A stretch of 64,000 nucleotides of DNA from Lonicera japonica (GCA_021464415.1 CM038471.1:77544414-77608413), one strand, 5' to 3'. Counted from the first letter of the stretch, positions 21,874 through 34,498 are shown. Notes: generated from the sequence alone by a model not told the origin. Program-made: numbers and translations.

Positions 21874-23216
21874 CTGCAAATGCATAAAAAAAGTGTGAAC
21901 ACAAACTAGTGTAGATTATAGAAGCGGTCCACTAATAACAAACTATTTACAAACAACACCGAGAATAAGCAAAAAAATTAGATTAGTAAACATCGAAAGA
22001 ATCATATATATGAAGAAGGTTCTTCGAAAAGGGTCTATACAAATCAAAATGCAAGTTCTCAAACAACAAAAAAATGTTAAACAAACTTTAAGACCCGGCA
22101 ACATCAGCAACTTGAAAAAATGGACAACGTAAACCAAAAGACAAGTTATCCCACCAACAAATATCATCTATAAATGGAATTTTGAAGAATGAGTTCCATT
22201 ATGAATTTTATTTCATGTCAATCAAACGATTAACAAGGCTTTTGTTATATTGCAAAACAATGCCTAGTTGTGATGCCAACATAGTTAAGGGAATAACATA
22301 AATGCGCTATTTTAACATGCTAAAATGTAGAAACTATATCCAATCAACTAAAACATGTAGATGACATTTCAGAATAAGAAACAGCCAACAGGCATTACTG
22401 AACTCAGGGTTCCGCTCTTCAACAATTAATCAGCAGCTTGCCAGCCTCTATAGTTCTATACACAAGCCACATCTTGAATATAAGACCATAAGCTCATCTG
22501 TGGAGTTCATGGAACCCAGATAAAATCACCTTTGGCCCATTTAGAAAATTTGAGTTGAAAAAGGAAAAAGCACCCAACAAGCCAAGTCTAACCGAATTCA
22601 ACAGAAGAGGGGGGATGTTGAATGGAACTCGACATAGTTCCATCAAGGCATTTGGTCATATTTCTAGCCTGAAGCTACAAAAAGAAACCTAACCAGTGAA
22701 AAAAAAATCCAGATGGGTGTGCATTATCAAGTAAATATGTTGGTTTAAACCATGCTAACAGACTCATTCAATGCACGTTATACTTATTATTACTTCCGGA
22801 ACACTAATTCTAGAGGGACTCAAATCGTGACTTAGACAATGCAGCACCGGTATATTAGCTAGTAACTGAAGTTATAACACATCATCATTTGATTTACTTT
22901 TTCTAGGGGAAAAAAAAAAGAATTCTCCAAATTGGTGAACGCATCTTTGTTTCCCTACTCCAAATTGGTACATTTTTTGGGCTAAGTAGCATTTCTCAAG
23001 ATAATTAGACTAGACAATATGATCGAAACACCATTGATGAACTCATATTGTAGAACCAATCCAGAACCATATACAGGAACAATTACTACAGAGAATAAGA
23101 AAAATGTCCTAAATTCAAACAAGGTTAAAATAGAATACGAAGCACAACTAATCAGGGTAAACTAGAGTGAAGCAATGCAAAAACCAATGGAATTAGGTCA
23201 ACAATTGGGAGCATAC
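21874..23216 (-). other. GPP leader intron
   Basis: 1,343 bp between the presumed leader exon and the coding start exon, with GT and AG borders. AT-rich, no coding frame, no mobile element recognised. Confidence 0.55.
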
Positions 23217-23312
23217 CTGGCCGGAGCTGGTCGAGGTTGGTGTGGTGATAGTCGACGAGATGGCAGCGATAGTGTAGCAATGGTGGAGTCAGATGAGAGC
23301 ACGTGCCATTCT
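23217..23312 (-). other. GPP leader exon (5' UTR or transit-peptide exon)
   Basis: A donor CCAG|GTATG at 23216 pairs with an acceptor TTTGCAG|G at 21874, giving a leader intron of 1,343 bp and a 28-nt leader segment (21873-21846) before the ATG. Read in the GPP frame, the joined leader is open and encodes an S/R/P-rich, acid-poor stretch of about 45 residues (…LSLPSRRLSPHQPRPAP…) resembling an organelle transit peptide. No in-frame ATG precedes it; a poly(A) tract on the minus strand (about 23322-23343) adjoins it. The upper boundary of the exon is a guess. Confidence 0.6.
23289..23309 (-). promoter_or_regulatory. Possible seven-codon upstream ORF
   Basis: In the presumed GPP leader, an ATG at 23309 starts a six-residue peptide (MARALI) ending in TGA at 23291-23289. 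It is out of frame with the phosphatase. If transcription starts upstream, ribosomes would meet it before the main ATG and it could dampen translation. The transcription start is unknown. Confidence 0.35.
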
Positions 23313-25294
23313 GCTTTTTGGTTTTTTTTTTTTTTTTTTTTTTATACAGTTGGCCCTTATTCTATGATCCCGATTTCAGTTAAGCCCCTCAATTATTAAT
23401 TAAGGGTGGTGCTATTACCACCCCCACAAATGTTTGCTTTCATTCTCAGTCTTAATAACACTCTCATTAACTTATTTTTACTCATTTTTACTCCCACAAA
23501 TCTTCACACCACTCTCACTTTCTAATACATGTAATTAGTGATAATTTTCTTTTCATTGATTAATTAACTAACAGTATAACATCAAGTTACTTCCTTTCTC
23601 AAAATTCAAGCCCTAAAATTATCTCACTCCCCTCTCCGTCTCGCCCTCGCTCTCCGTCTCACCCTCTTCGTCTAGCTCTCCCTCTCCGCCTCACTCTCCG
23701 GTTGCTCTCTTGTCGCTCTTCGTCTCTATCTCGATCTCCCTCTCCGTCTCACGAATCTTTCCTCTCCCTGGTATGTCTTACTCGAATCATCACTTTTGCT
23801 TTTGGTTTTCTTAAATCTCTTATTGCTAAGGTTTTCATCTCTAAGGCCAACATGAGTTAGAGCTTGTTGGAATTGGTGGGATTCCAGAACTATGGCCAAC
23901 ATGAGTTGGGCTTTTATATTGTGGACTTCCATTTCCCTGATGAGATCCTTCGCCTTTTAATGCACTCTTTAAGTTGTTATTCTCAAAACGTTTGAGAAGG
24001 CCGCAATTGTAGGTGGGGGTAGTAGTGTCGCTTCCTCTGCTAGTAAATCAGCACCTTCCTCTGTCCATCTCTTAAGTTTCTCATCGTAATAAAATTTATT
24101 TGTTTCGCCCAATTTTGTCTTTAGAAGAAAAGTAACAAAAGGAAAATGGAAATTTGGTAATCAGCCCTTAGTATAAATATGTGCGTAGTGTTCTACCACA
24201 TAAGTACTTTAAACCACAAAATCAATCCTTACTAATGTATACTTCCAAGAAAAAGTAAAATAAATAGAACCAAACAACTTAAGTCATTTACATGGTTATA
24301 AGCACGATTTGCATCATTTTGGTTACAATATATATATATATATGATATATTACATAAGGAAGCTTCATCTGAAGCTCTGTCAATTTTTTGAAATGCCTAT
24401 TTTACCACTTCAATTTTATTTTCCATAAATTTTTTTTGCTAGCGACAGAAATTAAACTTTTAATCTTGAACAATCAACACACTCGTAGTTAACCACTAAA
24501 CCGTCTTCACTTGTAGATAAAATTACCTATAGCAATGAGGTCTGAATGTTCAGCAAAATAATTTTAAACTCTTAGTTTAAAATGAAGAAATACTTCGTAG
24601 ACTTAGTTTGACACTTCAAGAGGCCGCAAAAATAGAACCAAACTAATTTGCATAAAAAAAGAAAGAAGTTCCCTTAGAGATTTGAAATAATATTTTAAAT
24701 TAAAATGGAGGTGTATTTCCTTGAAGAGTCAATTTCCCCAACCTTATTATTATTAGCCACTGGAATTTGGATTATTATAAACATAAAAAAGAGCAAAGGT
24801 GCTTGTCCAAGCCCAATAGAATAATCACCGAGTGTTGAACGTTTGTTTGATGGGTGGTTTCGGCCTAATACTGCATTTAGATTTGATCCACTTCATTTAT
24901 TTTTTATTCTTATTTTTCTTATCATATATATGTATATACATGGATGAAATATTTTACGTTCAGATGCATGTATAAGAATACTCTTAGCGTTTAGTTGGGA
25001 TAAAATTTAATGAAAACAGTAAATTGTTCACATTATTGTCATAAAGAGGTAAAATGTAAAATTATTGTATTTTATTTGTATATATAGAAACCTTTGCCTT
25101 ATGTCTTTTGTTCCTTGTTAATGAGACTCTGGATCGGACCATGATACACTTACACATTTGCTAATATAAATTTTGTATATTTAACAGTAAGTTGGTTAGT
25201 ATCTTATGGGGACTTATCTCATTTTCATTCAATGTTTAATAAAATTATATAGTATAGGTACTACAGCTACTAAGTTGTAAATGCTAAATTATTT

Positions 25295-25534
25295 ATGCAG
25301 CAAGTTGAAGTTAAAAAGGTAATATCAATGCTATATGAAGCGTTCCATGGTGACGAGGCGGAAGATATCTATATTGTTGCACGTAATGCTTGTGACATAC
25401 TTTTGAATGCAATGAAGGCAACGACACCAGAGAAAGCCCGAAAGTATGATTATAATGCAACTCCATCGGGAACCACAAGACCTCTACCAAAAGACAAAGG
25501 GAACATATATGTGACTAGGAGAAGGAAGAATTAA
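25295..25534 (+). pseudogene. Coding remnant in element E
   Basis: About 79 codons are open to a TAA at 25534 and are preceded by an acceptor-like TTATGCAG, suggesting a last exon. The peptide has a helix-forming first half (…MLYEAFHGDEAEDIYIVARN…) and a basic tail (NIYVTRRRKN). The general look recalls C-terminal tails of FAR1/MULE-type transposase relatives, but I cannot assign it. No upstream exon was found. Confidence 0.4.
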
Positions 25535-25587
25535 CTTTTTGGATTTGGAGATATTATCAACTTGTATTAGAACTCTGTAAACTTATT

Positions 25588-26060
25588 TAATTTTTGCTAA
25601 TTGTTAAACTTAACTATGTAGTTTTTTGGTTGATGGTTATCATCTATTTGCTAATTGTTAGTTTAGGTTGATGGATATTATCTTTTTGGTTTGGTTGATG
25701 GATATCGGTTGGATATTATGTACTTGTTTTGGTTATATATAGCAAGGAGTTGGATATTATGTACTTGTTTTGGTTATATATTGCAAGGAGTTGGATATTA
25801 TGTACTTGTTTTGGTTATATATCGCAAGGAGTTGGACCTTACATTGGCCTTTAACTTGTTTAATTTTTGGTAATTGTTAAACTTAACTATATAGTTTTTT
25901 GGTTGATGGATATTATCTATTTGCTAATTGTTAGTTTAGGTTGATGGATACCATCTTTTTGGTTTGGTTTATAGATATCAGTTGGATATTATATAGTTAT
26001 TTTGGTAATAAATTACAAGGAGTTGGATATTATGTACTTGTTTTTGTTTATATATCATAA
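25588..26060. repeat. Tandem repeats, 41-bp and about 273-bp periods
   Basis: A 41-bp unit with TTGGATATTATGTACTTG recurs at about 25709, 25750 and 25791, with a variant near 26022. A larger block starting TTTAATTTTTGCTAATTG (25588) recurs at about 25861, so the 41-bp array was duplicated inside a larger unit. Confidence 0.8.
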
Positions 26061-26096
26061 AGCAATTGTTGGATATTCTGGTTCATATTTTAGCAC

Positions 26097-26545
26097 TCAG
26101 TTGCTAACCTCGGCCTCTAACAACCGAGGTTAATGAATAATTTCGATTCCTTATGACCGAGGTTTCTTAAATTCCTCGATCTCCTTGGACCGAGGTATGC
26201 TAATTCTTTTTTTTAGTTCTCGGTTACTAATCTCGGCCTCAAACAACCGAGCTTTATGAATAATTTCGGTTCCTTATGACCGAGGTTTCTCTATTTCCTC
26301 GGTCTTCTTGGACCGAGGTATGTTGGTTCTTTTTTTTAGCTCTCGGTTGCTAACCTCGGCCTCAAACAACCGAGGTTTATGAATAATTTCGGTTCCTTAT
26401 GACCAAAGTTTCTCAAATTCCTCGGTCTCCTCGAATCGAGGTATTCTGGTTCATTTTTTTAGCTCTCGGTTACTAACCTCGGTATCCTAGGATCGAAATT
26501 CATCAATATCCTCGGTATCCTAGGACCGAGGTTGTCTGTAAGTTA
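26097..26545. repeat. 122-bp tandem repeat of CCTCGGT/ACCGAGG words
   Basis: Units begin at about 26098, 26220, 26342 and 26464, the last incomplete. Each unit contains several inverted pairs such as CCTCGGCC with ACCGAGG. Related words (CTCGGCTCCTAAGAGCCGAG, CGGTCACCGAAAACCG) recur at about 27165-27345, near the other end of element E. Confidence 0.85.
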
Positions 26546-27872
26546 ATCAAATTACCCAAATAAATTGAATTTAATCAAATTGCTCAAAGAAATCGAATTT
26601 AATTAAATTACTAAAAGTTGTTGTCATTCATATACAAAAAAATTACGTGTTTACAATTCATGAAAAGCAAAAAATTACACCGTTCAAACTTTGTGAACAT
26701 CAAATAACCACATGTAATGACAAACACTTTATATGCAACTTTCACCATTATCAAGATTACAATAAATGCCATTAAAATATGAATCAAGAGGCACAGTTAT
26801 AATTGTATCCTCAGAACTTTGGCCATCACCACCATCAATATTATTTTTGATTGAATTCGGAGGCTCTAACTTGTTAAATGTGTGAACACATTTTGGATTT
26901 TGGGATATTCCTCTAATTTAAGTGAAATCAATTGCTTAAATAAATGAACAATCTCTTCATATTGTAGAATCAAGAGAACACACATCCTGCACATAAAAAA
27001 ATCTAGTAAATTTCCAAGTGACTAATATTCGATTTTGATTGACCAAAATCGAGTTTATTATCTTAAATAGGTCCTTGGTGAACAAGTTAATACATAAATG
27101 CCAGTTCTTAAGGACTGATGTATTTAGAGAAGAACATAACCTTTTTAGAAAAAAAAAATCACTATCTCGGCTCCTAAGAGCCGAGTAACAGGCATATATT
27201 CGACCATTAAGGACCGAGAAAAATGATAAATGTTGGTTCTGTATAACCGAAATATCATTCTCCTTCACGTCTTCATATGACACATTCGGTCACCGAAAAC
27301 CGAACAAGTGCTACAATTTCGGTCCCCCGTAACCGAGGTAACCTGTTCTGATGCTATAATTCGATCTGTTGGTATATTTTTTTTTTCATATTAACTAAAC
27401 AAAGTAAACATTAAACATTATAAAAACAAATATACCTCTCATTCATTAGTTTTTCTACCTTGTCAATCTCCATTTCTCTTTTCTCTAACATTCTCTACAA
27501 CTTAGGGTTTTTTGTGTTGTATCAATGGAGTTTTTGTGGGTTTTATTGGTTGTTGGTGAAATTTTGGTAACTAATATTGTTTTAACTAAATATGGAAATA
27601 AAAATTGGTTGAAAATGATCAAGAAATTTGGAGGGAAGTTCATTCATTGTGATGGGGTAAGTTTTTTGAAATGGATTGAATGAGATGAAATGGGTTAATT
27701 ATGTAAGAAATAGGGTGGAAATGAGTTAATGGTTAATTATTAACCATTAGGTAAAAGCTAATGTTAGTAAAACTAGAGAAAGTGGGAGTGGAAGCAAGCA
27801 ATTGTGTTCTTTTTTTAAGTGGGAGTGAAAGCAAGCAATTGTGGGGGTGGTAATAGCACCACCCTTAATTAA

Positions 27873-28479
27873 ACCAATCAAACTGCTATAGTATCAAATT
27901 ATTTCCATCAACCCTTCCGTCCAGTTAAGTTCTACGCACAGAATATTACCGTTGGTATCTCATTTAGGCGTGAATACTCCTGCATCGGTACACTCACTCT
28001 TTGTGCCAATTTAGCGGTGCATCTAGGGTGGTGTGCCAAATTATAAAATCAAACAATTGAACCACACCAATCTATTAAAAATTGAATTTTAAAAAAAAAT
28101 TCTATAATTAAATAAGTTTTATTTGAATATGAGGTGTGTCAGTGTAAAACTGAATCATTGTATATCTGACTCGAAAATAATATTATTTCACTATTTAAAA
28201 TTTCATGTTCATAAAATTTACAAGGTTTAATAAGAACACAATTCTTTAAACTATCGTGAGTATTGAATTTATGTTAAAATGTAACAATTAATATTTGGTG
28301 ACCAAAATAAGTATGAGTAAACCTAGAATTATTATTATTATTTTGACCGAAATAAGTATTGCGTTATAGTTTATTGTCTTTGAAAATAAAATATATGACA
28401 ACGGAATAAAACCGAATCAGAATAGGAGTAGGTTGGAATATTTTAAAATCAAAACTGAATTTTCAAGTTTAATTTAATT
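27873..28479. other. Intergenic, AT-rich
   Basis: The sequence to the left of element E (23344-23395) and here from 27873 once formed a continuous stretch into which E inserted. No gene or clear repeat was recognised. Confidence 0.4.
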
Positions 28480-30989
28480 TTGGGTCACCCTAATTTCACT
28501 CTGATGGAAACCGAAAACTAAGTGGTGTCTCTTGAACATGAAGCTCAATATGTTATACAAAAGTCCAAGCTCGAAAAAAGGCAATTTCACTCGTTTTAAG
28601 GCAATTTTTACTCATTTTTCAACCCATTTTCGAGCAATTTTCCACACACTTTTAAGGGAGGTTTTAGAGAGAGAAAGAGAAATATTTCTACGCATCTTTC
28701 ATTCACGATTGAAGATTCAAGCTCGAAATCATCCAAGCCACTTTTAAGGTACTATTCATTATCTTCTACCTTGATTTTCTTCTAGGAAAGCTCAAGTATG
28801 AGCTTTGGCTACGCGAGTTGGGGTCTATGCATCATTGATTAGGGTTTTTGTTATTCTAAGGACGTGGTGACGCGAGAGTTTGAAGATTTCACCAAACGGG
28901 GCTTCGGTTTACAACATTCTTCCTTCTTTTGGTCTATACACTTAAGGTAGGGGTTATATCTTCTCTATGCTTGATAATATAATTTTATTTCAACAAGAAA
29001 TGGATAATTATACATATACGTGATATATAAACCGCATATTTCTTGTTATTGATTATACAAGAATGATTTTATACATGTATTTTCATATGTTGGTCATATC
29101 ATTAGATATACATAAGTTTTGCCTGATTGAGTTATGATTTTACGATATGAAGCAATATATGCCATCTAAGCTCCATAATTACATGATATTGTTTCATACG
29201 GATGTTCTTTGGATGTATATGTGTTAGTTTGACAAGAAAATGATTAGTAAAAAGCTTTCGTATACACCAAAGAACATAGACGTGAATTGGTTAGAGTTTA
29301 TATAGCATATGTGGTTTCTATTGTATCTATGATGCATGAGATAAAACAAGATATGCCACTTGAACTTGACATCTATCTAACATAGATTTGTAAGTGATGT
29401 TCCTTGGACATATACGCTTGGTTGAATCCAAGTGGATTTGTAAATAGATTATGTATGCGCTAAGGAACATAGATACATGATGAATGAAGTTTAAGTGGCA
29501 TGGGTTATTTCTAGTTTACAATTAGAGCATGGATTGCACCTTATGCATGATTATTGTGTCAATCCGGCATCTTGATGATCTCATGGCAAGCTCGGAGCAT
29601 TCTTATGGCATATGGTGCGAAAATTGTCTTTTGGGAGAATTATATCTTTTCTCCATGATATGGATGGCTATCTATACTCTTGTGGCATTCTTAAGCAAGT
29701 GATTATCTATCTTCGAAAATTCTTCATTTGTATGTGGATATATTCTCGGTTATGTTATATGGTGGGACGTTGCACACAATTATTTGTATCTGTTTGGCCT
29801 CCGTCGGTAAAGGGGAATGATTATGGTTAGTGCTTGTTGGAACGGGAAAAATAGGCAGGGCTTGGTGCCCTTAGGTTGAAAAGCCCTAAACCTCCGGGGG
29901 TCCTTTAGTTGTTGGCTGTCTAGAGCCCGAGGTGAATAGTCCGAAAATCTAGACAACAGCAAGGCACTAGTGAGTCATCGGATGTCTAAAGCCCACGGTG
30001 AATAGTCAGGAGATCTAGACAATTATTGAGAAAATCAGTATAAAAATGATCAGTTTATATGATATTGCGGACTGTGGTCCAATTGTTAATTATTTGTTGG
30101 TTTTCACCTGAGACGGAAAGGCCATATTCTGGTTATATATGTTATGATCTTGATACTATTTCTCTTGAGAGCGGTTAAGCCCATTGCCATTATGATTATA
30201 ATACTATACAGCTTCGGTATCTCTTGAGGGCGGTCAGGCCCATGTTTATGAATGTTCATGGATTGATCTTCTGGCGGGGCGGTCAAGCCCACGGTTATTG
30301 TTACAGTTATAATTCCTGATAAGGACCAGCTATGATCTTGGACAAGCAAACTCATATCATTTACTATCTTGGCTCCCTCATATTCTGGTGATTCGACGTA
30401 ACGGTTGACACAAATGGAGGTAGCATGCATTGTTTATGTGTAAAATCATGATATTTACTTGGATTGATAGTTGAAGTATAAATTATTACTAAATTAATGA
30501 TTATGCTTTTCAAACACGTTATCCTCTATATTCCCCTCTACTGAGCTGTGAGCTCACCCTGTTTTCTAACTAATACAGGTACACAGGGGACATGTGACGT
30601 TAATAAGGCGGCGGGTTCGGGATTGATATAGACGGCTCTGATACAGATTCATTTTTGATTGTGTACATTTTATCGCAGGAAGCCACGGCTAGCCCAAAGT
30701 ATTGTATATTATCTTAACTTTATTTAGTTGGTTTGTATAATGGTTACAAGCTTGTGTATGAACCTTAGTATTGTTTTGACACCTTATGCTCGGTTGACAC
30801 GTGATATAAATATTAGATATATATAAAAAGTAATCATCTTGTATATTGTTGTTTGATTTGACATGTGTTATATTTGTTGTTTGAATTATTTATATTAATA
30901 TACCAATTTTAGTTAATCTAAGATGAGTCAGTGACATTCCAGGTCTTTATTACGGGTGTTGTCTTGTAGTTTAAGGCGGAGGTGTTACA
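28480..30989. mobile_element. Probable solo or truncated gypsy LTR
   Basis: About 2.5 kb ends in GGAGGTGTTACA (to 30989), the ending typical of Ty3/gypsy chromovirus LTRs. It contains other features I associate with such LTRs: a GAGCTGTGAGCTCACC word at about 30543-30558, repeated GGCGGTCAAGCCCA-type words at 30170-30295, and a doubled segment with GGTGAATAGTC at 29931 and 29998. No polyprotein adjoins it. The left boundary is uncertain and no target duplication was found, so it may be a fragment. Confidence 0.5.
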
Positions 30990-31180
30990 ATTCCCTTCCA
31001 TTGCCTGGTGGGTTCAATGGTGGTGGTGGTGGTGCTCCAAGAAGGATTACTTGGTCAAGAGGTGTGAATAGGGCAAGAGGGAGGAGCATAATGGGACAAG
31101 CCTTTCGGAATTTCTTTTCCTACTTTCGAAGGTTTAGGATTTCATCACGGAATTTTAGTTTGGAAATTAGATTCAGATGA
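30990..31180 (+). pseudogene. Orphan coding tail next to the LTR-like sequence
   Basis: Directly after the LTR-like end, an open frame encodes a glycine run followed by a basic/aromatic stretch (GRSIMGQAFRNFFSYF) and stops at TGA 31178-31180. Composition is higher in GC than its surroundings and looks like the 3' end of a host gene whose upstream part is missing. It could equally be chance. I do not recognise the protein. Confidence 0.35.
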
Positions 31181-31726
31181 AGTTAGTTGATCTCTCTCTG
31201 TTCATAATAAGAGTGAAAAAATACCCTTCTATCCATCTATGAGCTATGGATGACAGTGGAGTTAAACAGAATATATTGATTGTTGAGTACTTTTCTTTCT
31301 TATTTTGTTGTAGTGGGACTTTTTTAAAAATGTATCATTAATCGTTCACAATATATAAAATTAATACACTTTTGGAAAGAATGAATGAAGAGCTCCCCGG
31401 TCTAACAGTCTAGTACTTTAATGGTGGGAAAAAGGGTGGCGTGTTTAAAGTTTGAACACCCTTTTTTTTTCCTTCTTATTTTATGATTTTAATTAATTAA
31501 AACTTAATTTAGTTATTTTAAAATATGGCTCTTAATCTAGAGGGTAGTGGGGTGGTGCATTTATGACAAATTTTTGAAAAATAAAGAGTATAAAATATAG
31601 AGGGTGTTTTTGATAAAAAATAAAAGTGCATTTATTACCCCCTTAAATTTTGCCAAAAGGGCCCAAATCCCATATAACGAGCATTGCACGTGTCTACTGC
31701 CGAAGCTCCAGGCAATAGACCTCTAA

Positions 31727-31920
31727 ACCAATAAAAATCCTCCGTTACCTCTCACTGGGATTGATGGTAGTTAACCAATAAAAATCTACCGTTACGCCTC
31801 ACCCGGATTAATCTACTTCACTTCCAATCCAACGGCCCAAACCCAACCTCCCAAAACACATAACCACCCATATAATCCCCCCAAATCCTACAGAAATAAT
31901 TACGCAACAAAGCAAAAAAC
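31727..31920 (+). promoter_or_regulatory. Histone H4 promoter with duplicated block
   Basis: A 36-bp block with CCAAT (ACCAATAAAAATC…CCGTTAC…GGATT) occurs at 31727-31762 and again at 31774-31809, spaced 47 bp. ATCCAACG at 31827-31834 matches the nonamer-type element known from plant histone promoters. TATAAT at 31871-31876 is a likely TATA box, placing transcription start near 31900. These fit S-phase expression. Confidence 0.7.
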
Positions 31921-31923
31921 TAG

Positions 31924-32265
<342 letters not shown>

Positions 32266-33964
32266 GGTTTGCGTTTTTTTAGTGTTGGTGTTTTGTTATG
32301 GAAATTAGTGCAACTAAGTGTAGTTTGTGATGATATTTTGTGGATTTCACAAAACTAGGTTAGGGTTTATTCTGGGGTTGTGTTTTTTTTTTTTTTATTA
32401 TTAATGTTTGTCTGGTTAGCTGGTTACAATTTGATGTGATTAGGGTTTCATGTGTTGATGTGAAGTGGGTGTGGGGCTAAATCGGTGTAATTGAATGTGT
32501 AGGGCAATCTAAAAGTGTTTAGTTTAATGTAAGTTCTGGGATTAATGAACCTATGGCTTCTTCTTTTCTTTTATAACATACCGCATGCTTTATTTTCCAT
32601 CTTTATTGCACAAATTAATTATGAAACTCAACCAAACATTTCAATTTTTATACCAATTCGTTGTTTTTCATGTTTGCAAATGCGGTTCTAATGTGCAGTT
32701 CTTGCATTGCAATAGTGAGGTCTTTCTTCCATTTCAATTTATCACATAATATTTCAATATGGTTGATATTATTCTTGTAACCTTGTGGTATACTTGTTGA
32801 ATGCTGCTCTTCGTGCTATTTTTTTTCTGTTTTAAAAGTTGTACACAAACTTGGATGGATACCTTGTTGCTCTTATAAGCTTTAGTACACAACTACTAAA
32901 GTGGACAAATAATGGCCACACATTTGGTAAATTAAGGTGGCATCCCCTATTCTGTATGAAATTTATGGTTTCCGTTATTTAAGATGAGAAGCAATTCTCC
33001 ATTGTTAGAAAATGGTTATTGTTTAAGATGAGACGCAATTCTCCATTGCTAGAAAATGGTGGTTATCCATTAAGCGAAGTATAAAAAATATGAAAACTCA
33101 AAATTATAATGAAAACGTAAAAGTTATTTCTTTAGTTTTGAAAAAGTATTGTTTGTTTGTATATAATATATTTGAAAATTGAATTTTTTTTAATATGATA
33201 ATTTTACTTTTATTAATTTATTTAAATCATATAATTTAAAAATGTAAGAGAGTAAAATAAATATTTTACACTTTTTTTAAAATTAAGTTTTTAGTTTTAT
33301 ATTTACTATTAGAATCTAGGGATTGAGTCAAAAATTTGAGTAAGGAGGACATACATCGAACATTGATAAATTAAAAATATCATAAGTATTGATATTTTTT
33401 GTTTTGGCATAGAATAATAGAGAAATTAAAGTCTGAAAAAAAATATGAAAAATCGAAAACAATGACAAAAATTACCTGGTAGATGCACAATTATAAATGG
33501 AGCACGAATCCTAATATCTCACTTTTAAATATTATAATGCTCTTTCTGGAGTAATGTCTATTGCTGCAATTAAATGTTATATATATACAAAAAAATTCAG
33601 GTGGGGAACGATCCTTTTTATGACAATTTTGAGTTATAAAAAACGCTCTCAATATTTTTATGATAAAAAAATCGTAAAAAACTCTGATCCGTACCAAAAA
33701 TATTATATATATATATATATATATGTATGTAACTTAGGAATGACATGCTTGTAAATAAATAATTTTTTTTTTGTGGGGGGGGGGTTGCATTTACCTGTTT
33801 TTTATGGATTCTCTGTATAGCAGCTACAGATGATTGGAAAAATTGAGGGGTGCTGGCCTCCTTAAGGTCGGTATAGATCCATCCCTACCGGAATCACAAG
33901 TTCTTGCTAATTGAGATATTTAATCATGCTCTACAAAATGCATCTTAGAGCATTTTGTATAATT
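32266..33964. other. H4 3' region and AT-rich intergenic DNA
   Basis: The first few hundred bases are T-rich and probably include the H4 3' UTR. A near-repeat of about 55 bp with ATGAGAAGCAATTCTCCATTG occurs at about 32984 and 33028. A TA microsatellite is at 33703-33724 and a G-run at 33774-33785. No gene seen. Confidence 0.5.
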
Positions 33965-34498
33965 TTTAGATCTCTTTAATAAGAAGATGAAAATAATTAA
34001 TTTATGTGAAAATATGAAAAATAATGTAATGATATAATCTTCACCTTTTATAAGTAGAAGTCTTACATTTTTATTTATTTTTTATGAATTATTTTTCTTC
34101 ATCTAGGCCATTTAACATGATGGAAATGATAACAAAACCAATTAATTTTCGTGAGAAGTTGGAGGATGAGTTAAGGCGTGTAATAAAATATTTTCTTACT
34201 TTTTGACTCTTTCAATATAAAAATTTTCTTGGGGAGTTGATATAGAAAAAAAATTCACAAAAAATAATAATTGATGATAGATTTTTATTCATAAAAATGA
34301 CTATGAGGTGAAGAGTATTTTATCACATGCCTAAACTTAATTATTTTCCAATTCTCACACAATTCAAGTGTTTTTCCTTTTATTTTCTATTTTTTTTTAT
34401 CAAACAAAGCCTACGAGGACATTTCATTACATCTTTCAACTTATGAATTAACTTCTCACATAAATTAATTAGTTTTTCTCTTATTATTAAACGGAATC
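33965..34498. repeat. Long imperfect inverted repeat (MITE-like)
   Basis: Outer arms share AATTAATTTATGTGA (about 33997; opposite strand at about 34462), and inner arms share TGAGAAGTTGG/TGAGAATTGG with a GTGATAAAATA-type word. The two halves align in reverse-complement orientation over most of their length with many mismatches and indels. Exact ends and target duplication are not clear. Confidence 0.5.

Larger units (their letters stand above)
23404..27864. mobile_element. 4.46-kb TIR DNA transposon E, degenerate
   Basis: Terminal inverted repeats of 39 bp (23404-23442 and 27826-27864) start GGGTGGTGCTATTACCACC; only a few bases differ. Both flanks carry TTAATTAA (23396-23403 and 27865-27872). 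Because that word is palindromic, the duplication could be 8 bp or the central TTAA. Inside are a C/T-rich leader-like region (about 23620-23770), one short coding remnant (25295-25534) and two tandem-repeat blocks. No transposase catalytic domain is visible, so superfamily is uncertain (Mutator-like or hAT are options). Its left end is within about 100 bp of the presumed GPP leader exon. Confidence 0.82.

Noticed and set aside
23322..23343. Poly(T) as evidence that GPP is a retrocopy
   Set aside because: The gene keeps spliceable introns and the tract is upstream of the gene on its own strand, so it is not a retrocopy tail.
26097..26545. CRISPR-like repeat array
   Set aside because: Spacing is regular but units are 122 bp, internally palindromic, imperfect, and lie in a eukaryotic transposon.
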